In this document: positions 1-12,800 of the stretch, in pieces
How positions within the stretch are numbered: position 1 is the stretch's first letter
Layout: each line of letters opens with the position of its first letter
NCBI GenBank assembly: GCA_029204225.1
Contig: CM055092.1
Span: 60,016,077-60,080,076 of the forward strand
DNA length: 64,000 nucleotides
Origin: Diphasiastrum complanatum
Lineage: Eukaryota; Streptophyta; Lycopodiopsida; Lycopodiales; Lycopodiaceae
Reading direction: 5' to 3'
The notes under the pieces: generated by a model
Database searches by the model: none
What the model was told of the DNA's origin: nothing
The model's input: the letters and a program-made list of their open reading frames with translations, nothing else
Program-made: the position numbers and the translations under genes

Positions 1-811
1 CAGCTGAAACTCGCAAGGCAGTTCGAAAGATGGTAGACACTAACGAATGGTTTCAATTTCGAGGAGAAGGGTTTTCCATCAGAGTTCCCCCTGGGTTTGA
101 GGACATCTTGGATCCTGATGTATGCACTCCTAGTCTTTTTCATCACTCCAAAGTTATTGCGAGAAAGGAAGTTTCAGCGAATTGTTCCCTTCTCTCAAGT
201 GAAGCTTTATACTGATGCTGCAATCTCACGAATTACAGGAATCTGGTGGAGGCTACTCTTTATATGGAGAACGGGCTAAACCCAAGACCTTTGCTGCAAG
301 GTTCAGTTCTCCAGATGGGTACGAATTTTGTGCATGACCCATTTAATCCTTTTGTCGCTTATTTATAGAAAATTTTGGTGCCTTCAAGACATCATGTTCT
401 GGTTTCTCATCTTTCATGTTGCTATGATACTTTGACCTTTCTACTATAGTAAAAAGCCAGTCTCTTTCTTCATATCCTTCCAAAACAACAACAAATAGAA
501 GTCATCTGGGACTCCCTAATTTCGAGGCTTCTGTAAGAAACTCCATGCTTATGATATATACTCTGTTGACTCAAGTATTTTTTTAGCACCTTCTACAATG
601 ATAAGCGAATCACTTTCAGGAGCCAAAAATGCTCTCAAACTGAAAAATATGTGATAATTTTGCAATTTTGACTCAAAAACCTTGATTCTAGCTTTTCTCC
701 ACTTTTTTATATGGATCATACATATCTCATCTCGTACATCCAAGTATGTGAATGAAGGCGAATCGAGTATGCAAAGAGTGCCATAATCTCAAATGTTAGC
801 ACTCAGCCCCG

Positions 812-867
<56 letters not shown>

Positions 868-3800
868 TAGTGCCCTGTGGTACCGCTGTTATGGTACCAT
901 AATAGTGGTACCGCCGGTACGGTACCGCCCTAGGATCCGCGGTACCATAATAAAAAAATATATATATTTAAATTTTTTTCCCGTGTTATTTTCGTAAAAA
1001 TTTTTTTTTTTTTTTTTGGTACCGCGGTAGTATGGTCCTGCGGTACCGGGATCCGCGGTACCCGGTACCGCGGGACCTATGATATATATATATATATATA
1101 TATATATCTAAGGAAGCGGATGGCGGACGCGGACGCGCCAGGGGTGCGTCCGCGTCCGGATGCGTCCGATTTTTTATTTTTTATTTTTTTAAAAAATTTT
1201 TTAAAAAGAAATTGCGTCCGGACCCCGGACGCATCTGTTTTTTTTTTTTTTTTTTAATTTAAAAAAAAGAAAAAAAAAATAAACGCGTCCGACCCCGCGT
1301 GTCTATATATATATATATATATATAATGTATCCCATAGTTGCAGTGAATCGCTAATTTTCATTTTTATTTTTTAACTTTTTTACTTCTCCTTGGATGTTT
1401 TTGCTGAATTAGAGTTATGCAGGTGAAACTATCAGAAACCCATTTAATCTTAATCCTCTATCTATTCTCTTTCTACTGATACCCATATTGCATGTACTTA
1501 CCATTTTTTTTTTGGCGAATCGTGATTCGTGACCCCCGAGTGAATTGAGATTCGGACCCCGATTCAAATTGCGATTCTAGAATCGTCCATGCATCTATGT
1601 CTAAGTATGGTATATATATATAGATATGTAGATCACAGTTACGCAGCTTTCTGGAAGGCTTATGGAACAAGAGTTCCAGAATGCTCCAACAAAAAAACTG
1701 CATAAGAACAAAATAAAAAAATGTAAGTTAATATACACTTTTTCTATTGCTGGTATCAAACCAAGTATGTGGATACTGAATTTAAAACAGGTTTGCAAGC
1801 AGTCAGATTTCAATTGCCATATATCGAGTTATCTCCCACAAAACCATGGCCAGATGAGTCCTGGTGTATTACAGTACGTGAACTCTTAAGTCACTAGAAG
1901 ATTGATATCATATTCAAGAAAAGTTTGATGTTTTCTAATCTTGTACGTCTACGTGCGCCCAAATGGAATTGAACTCCAGACCTCAATGCAAGGAAAGGAG
2001 CCATCAACAAACAGGCATATATTTGGAACTTAAATTGTTGATCTAATCGTCCATGGTTATGTAGACTTGTCAAAATCAAGCTTGAAGTCGATAGACAATT
2101 GTATTGTATTCAAGGAAGCGGTCGTTTGTGCTTTCTGCATTACTTTACTGTGGTAAGCCATGTGATCTGTTTTGTGTCTGTTACTTACTCAGGCTGGAAC
2201 TTGTAAGTGTCGTGATTTGCACTGCCTCACAATTAAAGCTTTCATTTTTTGAGGTGAGTTGATCTTTTTATGCTTCTTATTATTAGCTGAATCTTAATTC
2301 ACAGCATCAGTGTATTTTACATCTTGAGGAGCATGTTCTTGAACTTTATATTCAGTTTTCGTCCCTTTTGGTTCTACTGAAGCCTTTAGAATTAGAACTT
2401 GTTTCTCTACCTTACATCTGTCATTCAACTTGTCCACTGTTTTGATTTATAAGCATTGACAAATTTTTCTGCTCTTTTGCTCCAATGCTTCTTATTGTTG
2501 AGACACATAGTAAGAGGCCTGGGGAAGATTTATGCTGAATGACGACCACATACATGACCGTACAAAAGCATGTCTTGTTGCCCAGATTTCTGACATATTG
2601 GAGCTAGGATCAATTAGTGAGGCTGCCAAGATGTTTATTCCAGGTGACTACTTTTTACAAGTTATAAAAGCATTCAAAAGCAAGCCTCTACTAATTTACA
2701 TAAGATGTCCTGATCTGCCTTCTAGCAAGAGAACGACTTTCAGAATAAGTACCCTCTTCTTTTAGCCTGCATGTGATGTAGACGTAATGGTAAAGTGCAT
2801 GATGCCATTTATGTATTGCGTGCTATGCTACTTGATAGTCTGTGGAGTAGGATGGAGTATATTGAGCTCATTACAAGACATTTCAACTTAAGACAATTCC
2901 TCTATGACTATTTGATATCTTGGTGGTTGTTTGAGTTTATTTACACCGTTCATGCTTCGTGTAGAGTGCAATGATAACAATAATCTGTGACATAATCACA
3001 ATAATTTTGTATCATCCTAGAAAACGGACTCTGCCGATTGTAATCTTCTATCAAATATTTGATCGTTTGCCCTTCAGAATAATTCTCTTATATATTGGTC
3101 AGCTGCTACTGAAACGTTACTCCTTGAACTTGTACCCTTCAGTCAGCTTTCTTCCTTTGTTGTCTTTGTGTCCTCATTAATCTTCAGGTTTTAATGTATC
3201 GTTGACTACCAATCCACCATCTGCATTATCCTCACATTGCCAATCATTGGGAGAGATCAAATAATTGGATTGTTAGAACCCTGGAATGTACTTTCAAAAG
3301 TTTCTCGTTTTGATAATTGGCATTATTGTCTTACTCTAGAATGAGTCAAGTAAAGATCGAACAACTTTTTCAAGTCACAAGTTCATATCGAGCAGGTAGT
3401 GTATACCAAACAACACAATCAGTTTGAGAGCTTGTACTGGTGCATCTCCTATCCTACCATTCAATAAGGCCTGAACTGATTACAGCTCTCAGTGATCATC
3501 TGGACTAGGCATGACATCTCCCCCCTGGGATGGGCTATGGTGGTACGGGGATTCCTTAGCCACTCCTTAGTGGATTGATTCTATGGTTGGGTGGTGAGTT
3601 ATATGTGTACTAGTTAACTCAAGTATGATAATTGATTGAGCGGGTGAATGGCTGGTGGTTTCTTACATGTTTTTAGAGTTGTGTCCTGGTGACGCCTTTT
3701 CATCTTGTCGTCCATGTCACGATGCATTCTTGCAAACATCCATTAACATTTGCTTCTATGGGTGTTGTGTCTGTTGTTTTGGGATATAGTGCCACCATCA

Positions 3801-6800
3801 AGATTTATTGGCATGACCTTTCCCACCTCGTCCATACAAGGCCAAGTTGGAGGTTAAGTGTCACAAAACATCAAGTGCAAACCTTGGTTCACAAATAACG
3901 TATTATGCCTGTTTGTGTGAATGCTTGAACTTGTACTCAAGTTACAATCTAATGTAGATGTTGATTAGTCATGGGAATGGGCACTTGAAGCCAATGTCTA
4001 CAACTTTGCTCTTCTCAAAAAGTCCCACCATGTCATTAGTTCTAGCTTTATTTCCCTGTCATGAGGCATGACTCAATCGAAACTTCCTCAACTTTGCTCA
4101 GAGTAAGTAAGATCTTTGCAGCTCAATTTGACTTAGCATAGGTATATGAACCCCTAGGCCAAACCTTCTCCGCAGTAGACCTATTCATCATCTAGCTCAT
4201 AATCAAAGTGCTAGCAAGTAGCTGCTAATAGTAGACTCAGCAAATGTGTAACTGTATGAATGTGCTCATGTGTATCTGCTCCATTGTGTGCACATGAATG
4301 TTTATTCTCAAAAAATTATGGTGCATCTACTTGCAATATGTGAGGGAAATCAATGAAGAAATTGCAAGATGAATGAATTGCCTTGCGTCGAGGTTCGAGT
4401 GACTCAGTACATCCCTGATGTGATCTATGAACTTCTGGCAAGGCTAAGCATGCAATTCTATTGATCAACTAGCTATAGAACATGGTTAACCAACCTCAAC
4501 ACCCCACGAATGGTTGGACCTCATGCAAAAAATCATTGAAATCGCGCTTCAAACATGTACTTTGGAAGCCTCATGGCAACAACCCCACCATAAGAACAAC
4601 CATGGAAGGTCACCTATGTCTTAGATAGATAGGTCTATGCAATGAGCCGTACATGGAGTCCAAGCATTGGTAAGAAATGGCCTCTCCAACGTCTTTTCCA
4701 TGGACTAAAAAAATGTGACCTTGTGTTGAAAAGTTGTACGACATTGCACATTTTCACCTTGCACTTCTGAAAATAATGCATACAAGTGCCCTACATGATA
4801 ATGGATGTCCTCCGGTAGAATAGAACGAGGTAGAGTGATAGGTGAGGCCTTAGATAGCGTAAACTGAGGAGTAGAAGGATTAGGAGAAGGAGGCAGAGCC
4901 GAGAGTGTGATAGGGGCATCTGGATCGATTACGGATGGAACTACCATCGTTGCTCCAACAGCTGGTTACACTGCTGGCTCAGCCATGGGGCATTTCACTT
5001 CAGTATCTGTGGCCACTCTCTACTGTTTCTGCAGAGCTTCCTTCAAGCACTCTTCACATCTAGGGTCAGTAGGGTGCGCTTCCCAGAAATGCGCCAATGC
5101 TCATCTTCCTAGAATGATTCAATCTTGAAGCTCAGCAGCGATGGGTGCCTGGTTTCTGGTCTGCATATTCTGCGAGTCTGCCACGACTGAGAGTGAGCCA
5201 GGGTGCGCGACCAGCTCAGCACCGCCCTTCTTCTATCTCAGAATTCCTTAGCGAACCTGGGGAAGTCTGATCAGATCCGCGAGGGAGGCAGAACCGTGAG
5301 GGAGGCAGATTCGTGACGGAGGAAGATCCGCGCGAGAGAGGGATCCGCGAGAGAGAGAGAGAGAGCGGCTGCAATATATCTATCCGAGTGGGAAAGTTGA
5401 AAATGCTGAATGCGCTGAAGAAGGCGTATGATATGAAAAAACCCCTTGAGAATGATGGGAGGGGTGGCAAACTCCGCGCAAAGAATATCATGTGGCGTAG
5501 TTGACTTGGCCCGAATCATGCGTGACAACATATTCGTTTGAATACGGGAAATAGCTGCCCAATCCCAAAGAGAAAGACCCGGTAGCCAAATCTCGGAACC
5601 ATACATGACTGCTGGAGACACCCGTGTGTAGCAAAGAGCTGGCATCTGGTAGAAGGATCAAAAACATGATTTAAAGTACAACCTCTCTCAAACTGGACCA
5701 ATGCAGAGTGACCCAATGAAACCCTTTTTAAAGCAGCCTGACGGAAGGGAAGCAATGGCTCCGTGAATAAGACTCCCAAGTAGGTATAAGAAGTGACAAT
5801 CTCAACCTCCTGTCCAACGATGCTTAGATCTATGACATTAGGCAACATAAGGTGTTGACACATGGCTCTCAAATGTCGATAATACCGGTCCAACGTTTTC
5901 CCTCATATTGATGCCGTTATGGTACATGATAGATAGTCACCTCATCCTTTGACTCGGATTCTATATCTACACGAGAACGACATCTGAAGAAGGTAGTACT
6001 AGGTTGTGTATCTCTTGAACTAAAGCAAGTACTGTGGCAAATAATAGCCTTTCTAGAAGTAAAATATCTCCCATAACAGTAAGGCTACACATCTAAGAAT
6101 ATCGTATGATATTTATTATCAACAACATAATTTGGCTAAGATCACAAAAAAGACTGATATCTCCCTTTGATGATTGATCCAAAAAAATACATCAGGGATT
6201 AAAAGTCAAAATGCTCTTCTATCTCAACCTCACCCATAGTATACATGTGGCAAATCATGTCACCCTTGAGGATCCCCTAGAAATGGCTTGTCTCCACATG
6301 TAACCAATAAGGAGAGACTATGAAGTAAAACTTCTCCAAAGTAAGCTCAAAGCTATGTGATAAGCACAAGTCCAAAGACTGCAATATGTCTCCAACTGCA
6401 TCCAACTCAAAGAAGTGGGTCTCATAGAATCCTAGCTTGATCCCCAGTACCCAGACAAGTGATGCCCTTGCTCATAGATCACCACGTGATGATGCAACTG
6501 CTAGCCATAGACATATCTCTTCCCCCGTATTTACATCCCCAAACTCCAAAACTCTTTGATTGTAGATGATCAACTTGAACACGACCTCCACCTAAATAAG
6601 AGGTATGGTGAACTTGGATAGGACAACCTGGCGTCCCTATCGGTTCTTTACAGTTTTATGCATAGATGTACTTGTTGTGAAATATAGAAACGGCTAAGTC
6701 ACCAAATAAAACTGCTATTAGAACTAATGAGCCTTTGTGTTGCATGCTGAGCTTTGGTGTAGGCTACTGGGTCATTATTAGGAGTGGCTGGATTGAGCTT

Positions 6801-9800
6801 CTAAAAAGTAGGAGAGTTGACTAGTCAACGGAAGACATCATATGCTCATTGGGACACTTGGTCCAGTGAATGAGTGACACATGTTAGGGGTGACCGGTCA
6901 AACATGACACATGTCACATGCTCACTGGGACACTTGGTCCAGTGTATGAGTGACACGTGTCAGCCTACTCGCTTGCCTGTGTCAAGGTACTGCCAAGTGG
7001 CAAGAGTCAACTATGTATGGAATTGGCCATGTGTCAACGTTATGAAGGGTCAAGGTTAAGGGGTGCTTGAGGATTGTGCATAAGTGAGCCTAGAAAGAGG
7101 CATTTCTCATCATAATCTATGTAGCACAGGTTGGGAGGAGATAAGGCAGCTAGCTCCACTGTGTTTCATGTTTGTTGATGCTATGTACTTATTGTGAATT
7201 CGATAAAGTTTGAGTTTGATATCTCTCTATACATGCTTTATTGTAGTTTGTATATGACTGTAGTTCAGGGAGAAGCTGACACTACTATAACCGCCCTTTA
7301 TGTGGAGAGACAAGAACCACATCATCAGCTTATAATAGAATAAAGATTAGTATGTCATGTAACCTACATCCCTTTAAACCCTTGTCTTTCCCAAAGGACC
7401 CCATAACTTGCTCATACACTGCCATGACTACCACCTTTATGTTGGAGGAGAGACTGAGACCTCGACCAGTGAATGAGCATGTGACTTAGTAACAAAGCAA
7501 AGGCCTATCGTTCCAAATCCGCAAAACAATAGCACAGTCTCCCTCTTGAATTTCTCCTTAATAAATCTTGTGAGTAAATACAGATGGAATACCCTGAAAT
7601 CAGCCTCTCAAAAAGCATGCAATTCTTGAGTACCCACCTCAATATTCATTGTTGTCTATATAATGTTCCCATAGAGCTTGGCTATGATGTCTCCAATCAT
7701 ATTGGTGTTGTAGTCTCATGGCGCCACGCTTTCATGGATTGGATGAACAATAGTCACCAAGAGATGGAAAACCAAAGACAATTGCAACATGGAGAAGGGT
7801 GGCAAGCACTGAGAGATAATATCAATAGCATAAATGTGAAGCTTAGTCTCAAGGTCCTCAATGTTAGCAGAATATTCTGTTAATTGTTGATTATTTCCTT
7901 ATCTTCTGACTGACTAACCCGATAGGGTGGCTTAGCTATGGGTGTTGTACTAGTTAATGGCATGATCTACTTCCCTACTGGGTGGTAAACCACTAGGTAA
8001 ATCATCAGGAAAAACATCACCATACTTATTTAACAGAATATCTACTTTTTTCCTTTTATGAAAAATATTACTGGAAACAACGTCATAAAAAATGAACTGC
8101 AAGTCACAAAGAAGTACCTCATGCTGATCATCCTCCATAAGCTAAACAAGCTTTGAACTGCACACCAAGGGATTGTTGGGAACTCCATGCTCCCCATGTA
8201 GGTGAACTTCCCAACCGTTTTTTTGAAAGCTGAGGGTAGTATCCTGATAATTCCTTTGGAGAGTGGGGCCCAAGCTGTAGAGCCAATCTCTCCCTAATAC
8301 TAGGTCGGTACGGTCTAGATGCATGATCTGAAAGTTCAAGTTATCTTGATAACACTGAATACCCAGACCTAGACTATTGATCATGGTTTCCCACACTTTC
8401 TTATCCTAACCCTTAGCCAAAGAAACTATATACCTATGCTGACTAGGTGTTTTTGGGACTTTTAGCTTCTTGATTAACGTGTAATTGATGAAGTTATGGA
8501 TTGCCCCATCGTCCACCATTACTTTGACTGTCTGATTGCCAATCTTCCCATGCATACGTACCAGGTCGTGAGGCCCAAAGCTGGAGGGTCTCCCTGGCAT
8601 AGCAGAGGTCAACTGACAATGGTGCTCATGATCTTCATGAAACACCTCTATTTCGATAGTTGTTGAATAAGTGGGAAAACTCAGTTTGGACTAGGTGTAC
8701 TTGCTTGTTATCTTTCTTTTTATTCGAGCATGCAGCCCGCGGCCCACATAAAAAAAGGCTTCTCAAAGTTGGAGAGTGAGAGAGAGCGAAGGTGATGGTG
8801 GATTGTGGGCAGCGTGGAGCATCGATCCGTGCGTGATCAAGACGGAGGCAGCGACGAGGTGGTGGCGTTTGTCTCCAAAACGATTTTAGGTAAGTTTTGA
8901 GTTCAAACCTTGGTACCTCATAGAATGAGCTGTAGGAAACGTAATGAAGTGGTTTTTGGTTTCAAATCATCTGTATTGAGCCCCACAGACATGCTCATGC
9001 TGTTAGTTTTCCCCATTATTGCTTGTATCAAAAGATATGAATCTCATGCCCCTTTTCCATGTGTTTTTGACTCTTTTTGCAAACTAGCTTATAATCATCT
9101 GATTGAGGTGCAATTTTAGGCTAAACCGTGTTTCTTCATGCCCACAAACATGCTTGTGCTGTTAGTTTTGGTTAAGCTGCACTGTCTTTCTTCATTGCAA
9201 TAGGATATGCTTGTTTTGAGGGGTTTAGGGTCCAGGACACATTTTGCAGCTTACACCTATTGTTGAAATGGCAATTTTTTTTCGACGTTGGGTTTAGGGT
9301 TGTTGTAACTTGTAAGCAATTGATTGATGCGAATGCATATGTGGAATCCGAATGTTGTTGCTACCAACAGAATACTGACATGTGATTGTTTGCTTCCTCT
9401 TTTGCAGGTCTAATACATTGGCTGAGCCAAAGATATGATACTTTGACAGATTCACACGATGCTGGTCCTTGGTAGAGGCATTTGGTCAAAGGTAGAGTTG
9501 ACAGAGGGGGATGTGGCTACGCACCAGGGATCTAGTGCCCGCAGATGGAGATGCCTGCATTGTGGCGGCCTCTTTACTGGTTCTCTTACCAGGGTTAGGG
9601 CCCATTTGCTACGACTCACCAGGCCAGATGGGCGGGGGATGGGCATATCCATTTTCCCTTGCATATCAGATGTAGAGGCGGAGAGATTGATGGACACATA
9701 CGGGCCTGACGGTACATCTCTTGAGCCTTTGAGACTATCTCAGCCTAGTCACATGGGGGGAGATGTTCCTAGAGCTACCAGCACATGTGCAGCCTCTCAT

Positions 9801-12800
9801 CTAGTTGTTCCTTCAGCAGTAGGTCCGTCTCGTCCAGCATCGTCATCAGCAGCTGATGCACCATTTACAGAGCCAGATCATGCCACAGGGGGGCGCAACG
9901 ATGCAGCAGGCAATGCTCCACGGTCAGACACACCTTCAGCACGCCCATCTGCTGTTTCTGGTGGGCGTTCTATACCGGGAGAGTCCTTTGTGCAACTAAG
10001 AGCGGTTAGGGCTAGGCAGCAGCTTGGACCGAGGTACGTGGTAGAGACATCATCATGCCCTGTGTACTCGACGGATTGGCCAACTATTCTATGAGTGTGG
10101 CATTCCTTTTGCTGTTGCTGACACTTGGATCTTTAGGGACACTTGACTTCAGATCACAGCAACTGATTCCTCATGGAGGCCTCCGAGGAGAGAGGCATTG
10201 CACATGACCATGCTACGACAGGAGGAGGAGACCATCACATGGGAGCTGAGCTCCATTCGCACAATGTGGCAGCCGTAAGAATTTTCTGCTACTCTTTACC
10301 ACTTCATTTGTTTCACTCAACAAAGTACCACAATGTTTGCAAGTGCACATGTCTAAGAAATGTCATATTTTTGCAGCTATGGATGCTCGATGTTGAGCGA
10401 TGGATGGACTGACACTTGTCGGCGATCTGTCGTCAATATCCTAGTGTCTTGCCCGCTTGGCACAGTCTTCCTACGAGGCATGGATGCTACTCGAGCTGGT
10501 GGAGCCATCACGGCTGAGTTCATCTATGAGGTAGTCATCTCTATAGTGCAAGAGATTGGGGCAGAGCATGTGGGTCAAGTCGTCATAGACAACGACTCAA
10601 ACTACAAACTGATGGGAGAGGTGACGAGGGAGCACCCGAGTATTGTGTGGACCCCATGTGTTGCACATTGCATCGACTTTCTCATTCAGGACATGGTTGC
10701 ACTTCCATGGATTCGTGAGGTAAAATTTTCATCACTTTGTAAAGCATTTTTCACTTGTCAATTGTTCTAGGCCCCTATCCTCTTTTTGCTTCTAACAGTT
10801 TTTTGTTTAATGTTTGTCTTGCAGCTCACCTCTCAGGCCATGCACGTGGTGAAGTTTGTCACCAGAAAGAGGCGCGTGCTGGCATTATTCCGTACCTTCT
10901 CTCGGCTGGACCTTCTCTCGGTTGGACCTGAAGAAGCCAGCACCCACTCGCTTTGCCTTCTTTTTTTCTCGAGCGACTATGCGTCTTGCGAGATCATTTG
11001 CGGAGGATGGTATCCAGTGAGGCATTTGATGAGTTCATGAATTGCACAACAAAGGCAATGTTTTTCCAGGCCATAGTCTTTGGAGACGACTTCTGGACAC
11101 GGTCAAGTGAGATTGTAGAGGTTCTTCGACCTATCATCTATGTGTTGCGCCTAGTAGACTGAGAGGGGTGCACTCTTGGTCTCATATACGAGTTCATGGA
11201 CCACATCGGCGAGGCGCTTCACAGATGAGCTCCACCGAGGATGGGTGGAGTACACCGAGCGTGCATAGCCCGACGCAGGTATTGTAAATATTCTAGCTAG
11301 TGTAGTTGTTTATATTAGCATATGCTTTGGTTTGTGGCCTGACACGTGTTCTATTTCCTTTGCCAACAGCCACGACTCTAGGGAACATAGTGCGAGACAT
11401 AGTCAAGTTCGAGCGAGGCCTATATCCTTTTGATCGAGAGCAGTGTAAGCTGAGAGATGACCAGTTGGCGCCTGTGAATGGTGGAGCTTTCATGGCCGCA
11501 GTACGCCCGACCTTCAGCGACTGGCAGAGAGGGTCCTTGCACAGGACTGTTCGGCTTCCGCCTATGAGCGGAACTGGAGTGTATGGGCCGACTATCACAC
11601 GAAGAAGAGAAATAGACTCTCCATTGAGCAGTGCAGGCGGTTGGTGTTCGTGAACACCAACGGACGCATGTTGAGACGCACACGCACGCAGGGTGACCGC
11701 TTGATCGAGGTGAGTTAGTGACTTTATTGGTATTGATTGCTTGATGTACTTGCGTTTCAAATGAACTTATTTGACAAATGCATAAGTTTGCTAACCATGC
11801 CCGTTTGTTTTGCAGGTGAACCCTGACTCCTGCAAGGTACAGACGACAACTGCTGATCCTCAGGTGCCACCTACGGAGGAGGAGCTCGAGGATGATATCT
11901 ATAAAGTCCTCAATCCAAGGATCCTATTCTAAGCATGCCAAACACAAGCAACACAAGGGAACCTGATGGTGGACAAACCAACCCAACCAAACCTAGATCG
12001 AACGGATCTAACCCCCAAGCTATGGATCAACCACTCAGAGAGGAATGAGGCATCACACCAGCAACATCCCGCCACTGGTCATGCTATCAAGCATACACTA
12101 GTGAGAGCTCAATAGGTATACTTCTTCCCTCCAAGGCCCATGCACCACTAGTAGTGCACTGTGACACCTCACTGGACACCTCTGCAGCCTATCTGGGCCA
12201 CGTCATCCAGTTCCCCAATGACTCACTGATAGACCCATACAAATCCACCATCAAGTGTTTAGGCCTACAACCATTAATTATGACCATGTACACATAAGGG
12301 CCCCAATTCCCTAATAGTCACAATTAACTTACGGGTTGTTGGTCTACTGGTCCCTAGCGTGGACACGCTACCCGAGACCAATCATGGGCATGACAATATC
12401 TTTCGTGAGCTACATAGGCAGGCAGATTGTTACAAGCTCGTGACCAGTGCCGAACCCTAGAGAACACAGATAGGTCAGATACCACAGTCAGGGTCGTGTC
12501 CAGCGTACACGACCAACAGGGCAAGACAGTGTGAGTAGTGTGCCCCAACATGGTCCATAGACATGGCGGGCCTAACACAGTCTAGGGACCCTGTCAGCAG
12601 GACAGGGCCCCCAGTTGGGTTCCGATGTGCAGTCGGCCACGTCAGTGACACGCGGCTGACACTTGGCAGTTGCATGCTAGCAGTCCTCACACTGGGCTAG
12701 GAGGGGCTTACTCTATATTAGGGAGTAGGCAAGGTTGGGTGGATCAGTTATTGTTTGCCCTACTGTGGTGTTAGGATCTATTACACTGGTATCAGAGCCA

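Larger units (their letters stand above)
319..2192 (+). other. intron of the PsbP-domain gene with TA tracts and palindrome-rich modules
   Basis: This 1.87-kb intron has a GT donor at 319 and an AG acceptor ending at 2192. It holds three unusual low-complexity modules separated by (TA)n tracts, annotated separately, and no recognisable coding sequence. Short open frames around 1662-1889 show no family match by eye. Confidence 0.6.

Noticed and set aside
3689-3898. Small open frames in 2.6-4.7 kb as host exons
   Set aside because: No family resemblance and not needed to complete the PsbP-domain reading frame.
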